Shown piece after piece: positions 1 to 8,468 of a DNA stretch of 64,000 nt. Positions within the stretch are counted from its first letter, which is position 1. Every line of letters begins with the position of its first letter. The DNA lies in contig NZ_CANMXL010000002.1 in assembly GCF_947501905.1 (NCBI RefSeq), positions 310,001-374,000 on the forward strand, in the 5' to 3' direction. Source of the stretch: an uncultured Winogradskyella sp. (lineage in GTDB: Bacteria; Bacteroidota; Bacteroidia; Flavobacteriales; Flavobacteriaceae). Both the position numbers and the translations under genes were made by a program. The notes beneath the pieces were generated by a model that was given only the letters and a program-made list of their open reading frames with translations, had not been told where the DNA came from and did not search any database.

Positions 1-267
1 GCCTTCTGCTTTGACAATTAGCATCTCGGCAACACCATTACCCCTATAAGATTTATCTACAGCTAACATACTCATATAACCAGTTTTCGTCTCTGTATTG
101 TTAGCATAAAAAGCTATAAAACCAGCCAAGACATCATTTTGATATTCTGTGTTTATTACACTATTCCCTATTAACTTTGAAATATATTCTTCTATTCCAG
201 TAGAAATAAGCTTACCCGAAAATTCTGAGTTTATGCGTTCTAATAAATCAATTAAATCTTCTTTCAA
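1..267 (-). CDS. GNAT-family N-acetyltransferase, 3' end cut by window edge
   Basis: The reading frame is open from a TTG at 267-265 to the window edge (89 codons seen). The visible part ends in LAVDKSYRGNGVAEMLIVKAEG-type sequence, where V-D-x-x-x-R-G-x-G-V-A is the acetyl-CoA pyrophosphate-binding motif A of GNAT acetyltransferases. The TTG start overlaps the TGA stop of the WbqC-family gene, and an in-frame TAG lies just upstream, so TTG is the only sensible start. As the last visible gene of a polysaccharide locus it may acetylate a sugar amine made by the upstream aminotransferase; that role is inference. The C-terminus is not visible. Confidence 0.75.
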   Translation of the reverse strand, partial: MKEDLIDLLERINSEFSGKLISTGIEEYISKLIGNSVINTEYQNDVLAGFIAFYANNTETKTGYMSMLAVDKSYRGNGVAEMLIVKAEG

Positions 268-965
268 ACTAAACTACATTTGTTCAAAAGGTCTTTTGTA
301 GACGCTTTAGAATTAAACATTAACACATCCAATATAGAAAGAAATGGAACGAATTCGTTTCCAAACTGCTCATATTTTATGTCTTGAGTTTCGAGAAATA
401 CTAAATCTATATTCTGGGCTTTAAACTCATTTTTGTTATAAAGTGATCGACCACCAATTGCGTTGACATAAGTCTGCTTACCTGACTGTTTTGCAATCGC
501 AATTAAACGTTCTGCTTTAGCTAACTTTTTTGTATTTGAATAATCTTGCGAACTGACACTAAACTTACTGTCGATTTTTAAATATTCACAAACTTCTGTA
601 ACGCTTATAAGAGATAAGTCCGCTATATTTTTGTAGTCAGAATTAAAAATAGTTTTTACTATTTGTAGCACTTCTTGATAAAAAGGCGCTGATTTATAGG
701 CATGCTCTAATGTTTTAAAAAAATCATTAAACCATTTTTGGCCAGTAAAAACTTCAATGTCTTTTATGAGTTTATTCTGAGATGCTTCTTTTAATGGCAC
801 AGTAAACTGAAATGCCTTTTGGTTAAGTAATATTGAGTTTCTATTGATGTAGCTCTTTTTCATAAAATTTACATCGTCATAAAACACAAATTCATCTACA
901 GCATTTATTAATTGAAAATACCCTATATATGGAAAAAAATAAGGCTGCATTATAGCTATGCTCAT
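264..965 (-). CDS. WbqC-family protein
   Basis: A 233-residue protein beginning MSIAIMQPYFFPYIGYFQLI, followed by DEFVFYDDVNF and KKSYINRNSI. This is the typical start of the WbqC family, found in O-antigen and capsule gene clusters; its biochemical role is not established. The start codon overlaps the aminotransferase stop by 4 bases and the stop overlaps the GNAT start, so the three genes are translationally coupled. Known members commonly sit beside sugar aminotransferases and acetyltransferases, which fits a role in making an amino-sugar building block. I am confident of the family, not of the function. Confidence 0.85.
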   Translation of the reverse strand: MSIAIMQPYFFPYIGYFQLINAVDEFVFYDDVNFMKKSYINRNSILLNQKAFQFTVPLKEASQNKLIKDIEVFTGQKWFNDFFKTLEHAYKSAPFYQEVLQIVKTIFNSDYKNIADLSLISVTEVCEYLKIDSKFSVSSQDYSNTKKLAKAERLIAIAKQSGKQTYVNAIGGRSLYNKNEFKAQNIDLVFLETQDIKYEQFGNEFVPFLSILDVLMFNSKASTKDLLNKCSLV

Positions 966-2041
966 AAACTCTGTTTTACTAAATCTATAATTTTTTCTTG
1001 CTTAGATTTGTCTAAATCATGATATAATGGTAAACACAATACTCTACTAGCTATTGACCTAGACATCTCACAATTATAACCGCTTACATAAGGTAATTCA
1101 TCCAAACTAGGATAGAAATAGCGCCTTGGATAAATATCATTTGCATTTAAAACTTCTGAAATGGCTTTTAACTTTTTCTCTGAAGGGCAAATAATGGGGT
1201 AATAACTAAAATTCCATTTTGTAGCTTCTCTAAGTTTTAAAAGACTCAGTGTAGTATTACTAAAAGCTTTATTATATGCCAATACAATAGCTTCTCTACT
1301 TTCAATTATTGTCTCTATATAAGGAAAAACAGCTAAGCCCATGGCGGCTTGTAGCTCACTCATCTTTGCATTGATACCAATACCGTAAAATCGCTCAGTA
1401 CCATCATGTCCAAAATTATGATGGTAATACAAATCGTTATACAACTCATCAGAATTAAAAAAAGCTGCGCCTCCTTCTCCTGTATGAAATAACTTCGTCG
1501 CATGAAAACTACAGGTGCTTACATCACCATATTCAAAAACACTTTTCCCATTATAGGTCACTCCAAAACAATGTGCCGCGTCATAAATAACTTTTAAATT
1601 ATGCTTTTTGGCAATGGCTTCAATGGCATCGATATTACATGGATTACCAAAAACGTGCGTGGCTAAAATTGCAGTTGCATTTTTGGTTATAGCTGCTTCA
1701 ATTTTAGTTTCGTCAATGGTTAAATATTCTGGATGTATATCTACAAAAACAGGTTTACAACCTTCCCAAACAATACTAGAAGTGGTAGCTACGTAGCTAA
1801 ATGGCGTTGTAATTATATCTCCTGATAATTCTAAAGCTTTAATGGCTATTTGTATGGGCAAAGTTCCATTAGTCATGCAAATTACGTTCGTCACGTTTAG
1901 ATAGTCTTTCAATTGAGCTTCTAATCGCTTTACCAAATGACCTCTGTTGGTTATCCATCCAGAATCCCAAGCATGTTTTAAAATGGCTTGGTATTCATCT
2001 TGAGGAGGTAAAAATGTTTTGGTAACGTTAATCATCTGCAA
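962..2041 (-). CDS. DegT/DnrJ/EryC1/StrS-family sugar aminotransferase
   Basis: A 359-residue PLP-dependent enzyme of the family that transfers an amino group to NDP-keto-sugars. Visible landmarks are MTNGT near residue 56-60, PFSYVATTSSI near 80-90, the cofactor-contacting Asp in YDAAHCFG (about 153-160) and the Schiff-base lysine in SFHATKLFHTGEGG (Lys183). Length is normal. The start overlaps the end of the ABC ATPase gene by 14 bases and the stop overlaps the wbqC-like start. In this locus it probably makes an amino sugar for the exported polysaccharide; the exact sugar cannot be told from sequence. Confidence 0.9.
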   Translation of the reverse strand: MQMINVTKTFLPPQDEYQAILKHAWDSGWITNRGHLVKRLEAQLKDYLNVTNVICMTNGTLPIQIAIKALELSGDIITTPFSYVATTSSIVWEGCKPVFVDIHPEYLTIDETKIEAAITKNATAILATHVFGNPCNIDAIEAIAKKHNLKVIYDAAHCFGVTYNGKSVFEYGDVSTCSFHATKLFHTGEGGAAFFNSDELYNDLYYHHNFGHDGTERFYGIGINAKMSELQAAMGLAVFPYIETIIESREAIVLAYNKAFSNTTLSLLKLREATKWNFSYYPIICPSEKKLKAISEVLNANDIYPRRYFYPSLDELPYVSGYNCEMSRSIASRVLCLPLYHDLDKSKQEKIIDLVKQSL

Positions 2042-3305
2042 TGCTCCAATTAAAATTTGGTCTTATGTAACCTGGTTCTCTTCCCATATATTCGCCTATC
2101 TCACGACTAGAATCTACTACTGTAAAACTAATAATATCTCGTTCCACAAATGCGGCATGCTTTCTATCTCTCACCACTATTAATGACAAAAAATATTGAC
2201 CAGATTGTAAAAATTTTGCTGGTATGTTACACAACAAGGTATTTTCACCTTTCTTCAAAGGCGCTCCAGATTTATGGTTAGAAAATGAAAACATGGCATC
2301 ACCTAATTCATTAGTCATATGATAGGTTATATGTAAATTTTCGGGAGTATTGCTTTTTACAAATATTTCGGTCTTCACTTCGATATCCTGGCTCTCTTTA
2401 ATCACATCTTTTACCTTATTTCCCGAATTATAGACACTAATGTTTTGAAGTTTAAATTCGGCCTTATCATAATCTTCATCAAAATCTTTGGTATTTTCAA
2501 CTTCTCCTCCACCTTTAAGATAATAACTCACTGCTTCATCTGTTCCTCCTGAAAAGACAATACTTCCGTGCTCTAACACTATAGCTTTCGTACACAATGT
2601 TTTCACTGAAGCCATATTATGACTTACAAATAGTACTGTTCTGCCTTCGCCTTTGCTTATATCCTGCATCTTACCAATAGCCTTTTTTTGAAACTCTGCA
2701 TCACCCACAGCCAAAACCTCATCGATGACTAAAATATCTGGCTCTAAAAAAGCAGCTACCGCAAAAGCTAAGCGTACTCGCATACCAGATGAATATCTTT
2801 TTACTGGAGTATCTATATACATTTTACAACCGCTGAACTCAACGATATCATCTTCTTTCTTCTGAATTTCTGCTTTGGTCATACCCAAAATAGCGCCGTT
2901 TAGATAGATATTTTCTAGGCCTGTTAACTCTGGATGAAAGCCTGTGCCTACCTCAAGTAACGAAGCTATACGTCCTCTCGTTTTTATTTGTCCTTGTGTT
3001 GGCAAAGTAATACGAGACAATATTTTAAGTAAGGTAGATTTACCTGCACCATTTTTTCCTATAATACCGAGAACCTCTCCTTTTTGAACATCAAAATCTA
3101 TATTACGTAACGCCCAAACATAATCTGAAGTTGCAGATTTATTTCTGTCACTGCTATCTCCTATTTTTAAAAAAGGATCTTCCTTTCCTCTAATCTTATA
3201 CCAAAAACGCTTTAAATCATCACCTAAAGTTCCTGTTCCAATAAGACCTAAGCGGTATTGTTTAGATACATCTTCAACTTTAAGTATAATCTCTTTTTCT
3301 TTCAT
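2028..3305 (-). CDS. ABC transporter ATP-binding protein for polysaccharide export (Wzt type)
   Basis: A 425-residue ATPase that powers export of lipid-linked polysaccharide across the inner membrane with the permease at 4119-4982. Walker A is GKNGAGKST (about 83-91), the signature YSSGM (about 171-175) and Walker B ILVIDE (about 191-196). Past about residue 245 there is an extra beta-rich domain of roughly 170 residues. In Wzt proteins such a C-terminal domain binds the finished glycan end; short KpsT-type ATPases lack it. The start base overlaps the stop of the glycosyltransferase gene. Export with chain-end recognition is therefore likely, but the glycan is unknown. Confidence 0.9.
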   Translation of the reverse strand: MKEKEIILKVEDVSKQYRLGLIGTGTLGDDLKRFWYKIRGKEDPFLKIGDSSDRNKSATSDYVWALRNIDFDVQKGEVLGIIGKNGAGKSTLLKILSRITLPTQGQIKTRGRIASLLEVGTGFHPELTGLENIYLNGAILGMTKAEIQKKEDDIVEFSGCKMYIDTPVKRYSSGMRVRLAFAVAAFLEPDILVIDEVLAVGDAEFQKKAIGKMQDISKGEGRTVLFVSHNMASVKTLCTKAIVLEHGSIVFSGGTDEAVSYYLKGGGEVENTKDFDEDYDKAEFKLQNISVYNSGNKVKDVIKESQDIEVKTEIFVKSNTPENLHITYHMTNELGDAMFSFSNHKSGAPLKKGENTLLCNIPAKFLQSGQYFLSLIVVRDRKHAAFVERDIISFTVVDSSREIGEYMGREPGYIRPNFNWSIADD

Positions 3306-4117
3306 TATGCGTTTTTAAAGATGCTTTTTAATTTAAAAACTCCTAAGTTTTTACAAATTACAAATAACAAGTAAGATAATTTAAACTTGACACTATAATC
3401 AAAATTAAATCCTTTGAGTAATTTTTTACTATATGTTAGGTCTTGATATAACCTATTAGAAATATTTGCATCATGAATTGTTTGCAGCCAATAAAAATTA
3501 CTATCAATTGCTATAAAATCTGCTAAATCTCCCCATGAAGTATGTTCACAATCATAGACTGTTTTAAGCGATTTAACATCTGATTTCTTTTCAATTAAAG
3601 TTATAAATGGGCCAGAAAACACATTTTCTCTTTTTGCTAATTTAGTTTCATCTTCAATGAGCATAGTTAAGCCTTTAGATAACTCAATAATGGTTAAATC
3701 CTTTTTTACAAAAGCTTTCTGAATAGCGTTTATTGCATCTTCATGAAAAGAATCATCATTATCAAAACGCGATGTCATAATATACTCTGTGTGTGATTTT
3801 TCAAATACAAACTCACGTAAAGTATTTTCAAAATCTAAGAAGTCATTTACATATAAAGGAATAAACTGAGGCAGTTGCTCACTAATTCCTTCATTCTTTT
3901 TTTTGAACTCTTCCGGTGTATTCACATCAAAAAAAACCAACCAAGAATACTCTTTTTCGGTTTGGGCTTGCATTGATGGCAAACAAAATGTTTTAAACAA
4001 ATCGTACCGTTTCTTAAGCCATGCTAAGTCATTGACCTTCTTTCCATTTTTATCATTTACCCAACCTTCAGATTTAATATTAAATCGAGTAACTATATAA
4101 TGAGAAAAGGCTTTCAT
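3305..4117 (-). CDS. Putative rhamnosyltransferase-family glycosyltransferase
   Basis: A 270-residue protein starting MKAFSHYIVTRFNIKSEGWV and carrying TEKEYSWLVFFD and TSRFDNDDSFHEDAI, where the D-N-D-D stretch looks like a nucleotide-sugar/metal-binding DxD motif. This pattern matches the family annotated as putative rhamnosyl transferase (GT-A-like). The gene lies between the permease (1-base gap) and the ATPase (1-base overlap), so it is part of the export operon. Donor and acceptor sugars are not deducible, and the rhamnosyl label is a family name rather than a demonstrated activity here. Confidence 0.75.
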   Translation of the reverse strand: MKAFSHYIVTRFNIKSEGWVNDKNGKKVNDLAWLKKRYDLFKTFCLPSMQAQTEKEYSWLVFFDVNTPEEFKKKNEGISEQLPQFIPLYVNDFLDFENTLREFVFEKSHTEYIMTSRFDNDDSFHEDAINAIQKAFVKKDLTIIELSKGLTMLIEDETKLAKRENVFSGPFITLIEKKSDVKSLKTVYDCEHTSWGDLADFIAIDSNFYWLQTIHDANISNRLYQDLTYSKKLLKGFNFDYSVKFKLSYLLFVICKNLGVFKLKSIFKNA

Positions 4118-4118
4118 A

Positions 4119-4982
4119 CTAAACTGTATCTATAAACGTTTTTTCTGTTTTATTGAAAATAATAAGGCCTATAAAGAAAATAACAACAGTAATTAAACTT
4201 GTGTAGGCTAAACCTCTTAATGAAAAAGAGCCTTCATTTAGCAATACATATCGAGTAGCTTCTATAATATACGCCAGAGGATTATAATCTACTAACCATG
4301 CAAACTGAGGTAACTTTTCACGCATTAATGCCAATGGATACATCACTGCAGATACGTACATTAATAATTGGACACCGAAATTTAGCAAAAACTTGACATC
4401 TCTATATTTAGTAACCATTGATGATATAATCATACCCAATCCTAGACCTTGCAAGGCCATAAGAATTATTAATAACGGAAAAATAAAAATATATTCATTA
4501 ATACTAATTGCAGCTCCATTTAGATAATAATAAATATAGAAGGCAATAAAGACTAATAACTGAATTAAAAAGCGTAATAAATTAGATATTACAGATGATA
4601 GAGGAGAAATAATTCTAGGAAAATATACTTTAGAAAATATCCCCGCATTACCACTAAACGTATTTGAGGTAGACGTTAAACAACTTTTAAAGTAATTCCA
4701 TATAGAGATTCCAGCCAAATTGAACAAAAAAGGCGGTACTGTACCCGTTTCTATATTAGCAACTTTATTAAAAATTAATGTGAAGGTTAAGGCTGTAAAT
4801 AGAGGCTGTATTAAATACCACAACGGTCCTAAAATGGTTTGTTTGTATACCGTAATAACATCTCGTTTAACAAAAAGCACCAATAAGTCTCGGTACTGCC
4901 AAATCTCCTTAAAATTAAAGTCTATAAGCTTACGCTTTGCAGAAATGGTGTATAACCAATTATCGTCTTGATGAAATTTCAA
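4119..4982 (-). CDS. ABC transporter permease for polysaccharide export (Wzm type)
   Basis: A 287-residue inner-membrane protein of the ABC-2 type. It has about six hydrophobic segments and the family-typical VKRDVITVYKQTILGPLWYL region near residues 38-60, which is the amphipathic coupling helix before the first membrane span. It should pair with the Wzt-type ATPase two genes downstream. About 100 bases separate it from the tyrosine kinase gene, so it could have its own promoter, although I do not see a convincing TTG/TAnnTTTG pair there. Length and topology are normal. Confidence 0.9.
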   Translation of the reverse strand: MKFHQDDNWLYTISAKRKLIDFNFKEIWQYRDLLVLFVKRDVITVYKQTILGPLWYLIQPLFTALTFTLIFNKVANIETGTVPPFLFNLAGISIWNYFKSCLTSTSNTFSGNAGIFSKVYFPRIISPLSSVISNLLRFLIQLLVFIAFYIYYYLNGAAISINEYIFIFPLLIILMALQGLGLGMIISSMVTKYRDVKFLLNFGVQLLMYVSAVMYPLALMREKLPQFAWLVDYNPLAYIIEATRYVLLNEGSFSLRGLAYTSLITVVIFFIGLIIFNKTEKTFIDTV

Positions 4983-5083
4983 GTAAGTTACTATTTAGGG
5001 TTTTGCTAATATAACAATTATAACAAAGTCTTAAAATGAAACTTAAAGAAGTTGTTAATAGCAATATCTACTATAATAACTTA

Positions 5084-7567
5084 TTATTTACGCTTAAAGA
5101 TTTTTTTAACTCGACCTAAAAGGCTTTTCTTCTCTTTTTCGAGGTATGCATTGCCATAGGCTCCATAACCGTAACCATAGCCATAACCGTAGCCGTAGCC
5201 ATAGCCATAGCCACTTCCTTTTTTATGCCTGTAGAAATTAAGTAAGAAATTAACATTCTTTAATTCTCCCTTTTGTTGCTTAGAGTTTACCAAAGCAAGC
5301 ATGCCCTTTTTTGTGTAGTTTAATCGCACCATAAAAATAGTAGCATCTGCATGCTGAGATAATTCTAATGCATCCGTAACCAAACCGAGTGGTGGTGTAT
5401 CTAACACAATCATATCATACTTAGTTTTCAACTCAGCAATTAATTCGCTCATACGTTCGCTCATTAATAACTCGGAAGGATTTGGTGGTATTGGACCTGA
5501 TAAAATTATGTCTAGATTAGGTATATGCGTATTGTGAGTTATGCCATCTAAATCTGAATCATTAATAAGATAATTTACCGCTCCTTTATCATTCTTAACA
5601 TCAAAATCATTAAAAATCTTCGGTTTTCTTAAATCTAAACCAACTAATACTGTTTTCTTACCTGTAAGCGCGTAAACTGTTGCTGTATTAATCGAACAAA
5701 ATGTTTTCCCTTCACCACTAATCGAAGAGGTAAACATTAGTGTTTTTGAACCATCTGGACTCTTTTGATTTTTATATATGAATTGTAAGCTAGATCGAAT
5801 AGACCTAAACGATTCTGCTACAGCAGATTTAGGTTTTTCAAAAGCTACCAAATTATTTTTGTATTCGTACTTACCAACTAAACCAATAATTGGAATTTTT
5901 GACAAACGCTCGACATCTTCAGATGTATGAATATTATTATCAAAAATAAATATGACAAATATTATCAGAGACGGTATAAGTCCGCCCAATAAAAGTGCCA
6001 TCATATAATTTAGCGATTTCTTTGGTCCTATTGGCCCATTACCAACATCCTTAGCTGCATCAATCATAGTAATATCAGAAACATTAGCTGCTTTAACAAT
6101 AGCAGCTTCAGAACGTTTTGCTTGATACACATTATAGGCTTCTTGACTAATGTCTAACCTACGTTGTATTTTTAAAAACTCTTGCTGTTCTTTCGGCAAC
6201 TTTTTTAATTCACTCTCAAGTTTTGCGATTGAACTATTCAATGAACTGAGTTGCAAATTGACACCACGTTTGGCAGCACTAATCAACTCAAAAGTAACAT
6301 TCTTCTCTGCATCAATTTGTGCATCTAATCGTCGTAATAAAATAGAACCTTCACGTGCTGTCTTTTCTTGATTCTGACGCTGTATTGCTAAACTTGTTAA
6401 TTTTCCTATGCTATTTAATAGGCCACTTTCTTCAATACCAACAGATGTAGGTGCAGCTATATTTGTATAATCTGATTTGTTTCGTAAATAGTTTTCAAGG
6501 TTATCTAAATAATTAACTTTTGTCCGTTCTGATTCTCTACTAGTCTCATATTCTTTAAGGCGTTCAGAGGTATTTGAAATATCATCAGAGACATTAAACA
6601 CTTTGTTGGATGACCTAAAATCATCCATTTCTTGATTAACGCCTTTAATATCATCTCCAACAGCTGCCATTGTACTATCTATAAAAGCGATAGTGTTAGT
6701 CGCATACAAGTTTTTTGTACGTAATTCTGTTTCTCTTAATATCTCAGTAGTGGCATTTAAGTAGTCTACTATCTTTGCCTTATTATTACCGGATTGCGCT
6801 AGGGATAATACTGTAGAACTTCCTCTAAAAAAAGAGACATTCACACTATTTTGAAACCCAGAAACAAGACCATCAAAATTCAAAAAATGAATAAAGTACT
6901 GATTATTGGTATCTGGAGTTCTTCCATTACGCTTATTTATGACTCCATTAAAAAATGGCAATTGCACTGGCTGTCCATAAGTAAATTCTTGTTCGAAAAC
7001 TCCTGACGAGACACTAAAACTTTTTATTGAACGATCAGAATAACGTTGACAGCTGACACTCTGCGTTTCAAGAAAATCATAGATTAATTTATATGTATTG
7101 TCATTAATATGCTTAATTTCTATTGGACGCCCCAGCATTTGGTACTCCGCCTTATCTATTTCGACATCGTAAGGAGATGCTTTATAAATATCTAGCAAAT
7201 GGTATTTTCCTTGCTTTAGATATTGCTTATAGAATTGTAGAGAATCTATAACCAACTCATTATGGCTACGAGTTGCTATAGTGGTCATTACTTTGCCAAG
7301 TTTCCCCGAAACACCACCCCAATTAAAAGAAATACTAGTATTGGCTGTAAAAAAAGGATTTTGTTCGGACTCTACAGATACTAATGCATTTAAGCGATAA
7401 ATATTCTGCTTCCTAACATTGATATAATGTGATATACCCAAAGCAATAGCAACAGATATTCCTATAAAAAGCCAATTGCGTAGAATCTTAAATAAAAAGC
7501 CCTGAAAATCAAAAGTCAATCGACCCTTTGAGTCATCAAATTCAAAATCTTGATCTAAATTGGTCAT
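5084..7567 (-). CDS. Polysaccharide co-polymerase / tyrosine autokinase (Wzc type)
   Basis: An 827-residue inner-membrane BY-kinase that controls capsule or exopolysaccharide assembly by cycling autophosphorylation. It has an N-terminal membrane span (about 30-50), a long periplasmic Wzz-like part with coiled-coil stretches, a second span (about 525-545), then the kinase: Walker A in SSISGEGKTFCS, Walker A' in VLVGLDLRKPK-type sequence, and Walker B in MIVLDTPPLG. The C-terminal tail is unusual: eight consecutive Gly-Tyr pairs plus two more tyrosines before a basic end. The gene follows the wza-like gene by 3 bases, and the two are probably co-transcribed. Confidence 0.92.
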   Translation of the reverse strand: MTNLDQDFEFDDSKGRLTFDFQGFLFKILRNWLFIGISVAIALGISHYINVRKQNIYRLNALVSVESEQNPFFTANTSISFNWGGVSGKLGKVMTTIATRSHNELVIDSLQFYKQYLKQGKYHLLDIYKASPYDVEIDKAEYQMLGRPIEIKHINDNTYKLIYDFLETQSVSCQRYSDRSIKSFSVSSGVFEQEFTYGQPVQLPFFNGVINKRNGRTPDTNNQYFIHFLNFDGLVSGFQNSVNVSFFRGSSTVLSLAQSGNNKAKIVDYLNATTEILRETELRTKNLYATNTIAFIDSTMAAVGDDIKGVNQEMDDFRSSNKVFNVSDDISNTSERLKEYETSRESERTKVNYLDNLENYLRNKSDYTNIAAPTSVGIEESGLLNSIGKLTSLAIQRQNQEKTAREGSILLRRLDAQIDAEKNVTFELISAAKRGVNLQLSSLNSSIAKLESELKKLPKEQQEFLKIQRRLDISQEAYNVYQAKRSEAAIVKAANVSDITMIDAAKDVGNGPIGPKKSLNYMMALLLGGLIPSLIIFVIFIFDNNIHTSEDVERLSKIPIIGLVGKYEYKNNLVAFEKPKSAVAESFRSIRSSLQFIYKNQKSPDGSKTLMFTSSISGEGKTFCSINTATVYALTGKKTVLVGLDLRKPKIFNDFDVKNDKGAVNYLINDSDLDGITHNTHIPNLDIILSGPIPPNPSELLMSERMSELIAELKTKYDMIVLDTPPLGLVTDALELSQHADATIFMVRLNYTKKGMLALVNSKQQKGELKNVNFLLNFYRHKKGSGYGYGYGYGYGYGYGYGAYGNAYLEKEKKSLLGRVKKIFKRK
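5165..5212 (-). repeat. Six-base in-frame repeat coding (Gly-Tyr)8 in the kinase tail
   Basis: Eight consecutive GGY-TAY codon pairs encode residues about 786-801 of the Wzc-type kinase. The third codon positions vary (GGC/GGT, TAT/TAC), so the array is not a perfect microsatellite. Gain or loss of a unit would keep frame and change the number of phosphorylatable tyrosines by one. Confidence 0.9.
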
Positions 7568-7570
7568 AAA

Positions 7571-8365
7571 TTATAGTCTATCAATCAATATAACAGTACT
7601 TGTAACTACAGTAATTATACTCAATATCGTTGTAAAAGTTTGAATACCATTAGTTCCGGTTCCAAGTGATTTTTGCACCAATGGATCTACAATTATTACA
7701 TCATTAGGCTGAATATAATAGTATGGTGATTTCATCACATTAATATCTGTTAGGTCTAAACGATGAATCTCTTGCCCATGAGGATACTGTCTTAATATTC
7801 TAACTTCTTTTCTGTTACCTTCTATAGGGATGTCACCTGCATTAGCAATGGCTTCTAAAATAGTTGCGCGCTCTTGAAAAAGTACTTGAGAGCCTGTACT
7901 ATTGATTTCTCCTAATGTTGTATATCTTAAACCTGCTAGTTTTACTGTAACAAATATTTGTGAAAACTCATTAAATTCTGTTTCTAACAAACGTTTTTTT
8001 ATTAAATCTTCTATTTCAGTAGCGGTTAAATTTAATACTTGAAATTCCTCAAGCTGAGGGATTTTAATATTACCCCTTAAATCTACTGTAAAACCATCAA
8101 AATAGGCACGTTCTTGAGGGCTTGCCTCTAGAGAACCTTCACCTGTAGGATTGAAAATTGTTGCATCCTCTTGATTAAGGACTTTAATTCTAATGTTTAA
8201 AATATCGTTAATCTGAACACGATAAGGCTTTTGCTGCTCAACTAAGCTAGGAATAGTATCATTTGTATTGCCTTTATCCTGAAGGTAAATAATATCTTTC
8301 TGAGGAATACACGATGTACATAACAAAAGTCCTAAGCAGATAACAGCTAACAAATACCGAGTCAT
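7571..8365 (-). CDS. Polysaccharide export outer-membrane lipoprotein (Wza type)
   Basis: From the ATG at 8365 the protein has 264 residues and begins with a lipoprotein signal ending LLLCTSC, then IPQKDIIYLQDK, which is typical of Bacteroidota Wza proteins. A Poly_export domain (YRVQINDILNIRI) and a SLBB-like domain follow, and a hydrophobic stretch near the C-terminus probably crosses the outer membrane. The frame is open back to a GTG at 8386, but the TATATTTG element of the promoter occupies 8393-8386, so I choose the internal ATG. It should form the outer-membrane channel matched to the Wzc-type protein encoded 3 bases downstream. Confidence 0.9.
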   Translation of the reverse strand: MTRYLLAVICLGLLLCTSCIPQKDIIYLQDKGNTNDTIPSLVEQQKPYRVQINDILNIRIKVLNQEDATIFNPTGEGSLEASPQERAYFDGFTVDLRGNIKIPQLEEFQVLNLTATEIEDLIKKRLLETEFNEFSQIFVTVKLAGLRYTTLGEINSTGSQVLFQERATILEAIANAGDIPIEGNRKEVRILRQYPHGQEIHRLDLTDINVMKSPYYYIQPNDVIIVDPLVQKSLGTGTNGIQTFTTILSIITVVTSTVILIDRL

Positions 8366-8385
8366 ATATAAATAAGGTTTGCACA

Positions 8386-8414
8386 CAAATATAATCTAAC
8401 GCTAGAAATAACAA
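8386..8414 (-). promoter_or_regulatory. Bacteroidota-type promoter for the wza-wzc operon
   Basis: On the minus strand, TTG at 8414-8412 is followed by an 18-base spacer and TATATTTG at 8393-8386, matching the TTG / TAnnTTTG consensus of the Bacteroidota primary sigma factor. It predicts a very short leader to the ATG at 8365. Confidence 0.7.
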
Positions 8415-8424
8415 AACTATTGAG

Positions 8425-8452
8425 TTGCTTTTTGGATTAATTCCCATATTTG
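8425..8452 (+). promoter_or_regulatory. Possible promoter for the ABC-F gene
   Basis: TTG at 8425-8427, 17-base spacer, then CATATTTG at 8445-8452, one base off TAnnTTTG. The proposed gene start (TTG at 8469) lies 17 bases further on. It is divergent from the wza promoter. Confidence 0.4.
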
Positions 8453-8468
8453 CAAAAAACCGAACAAC

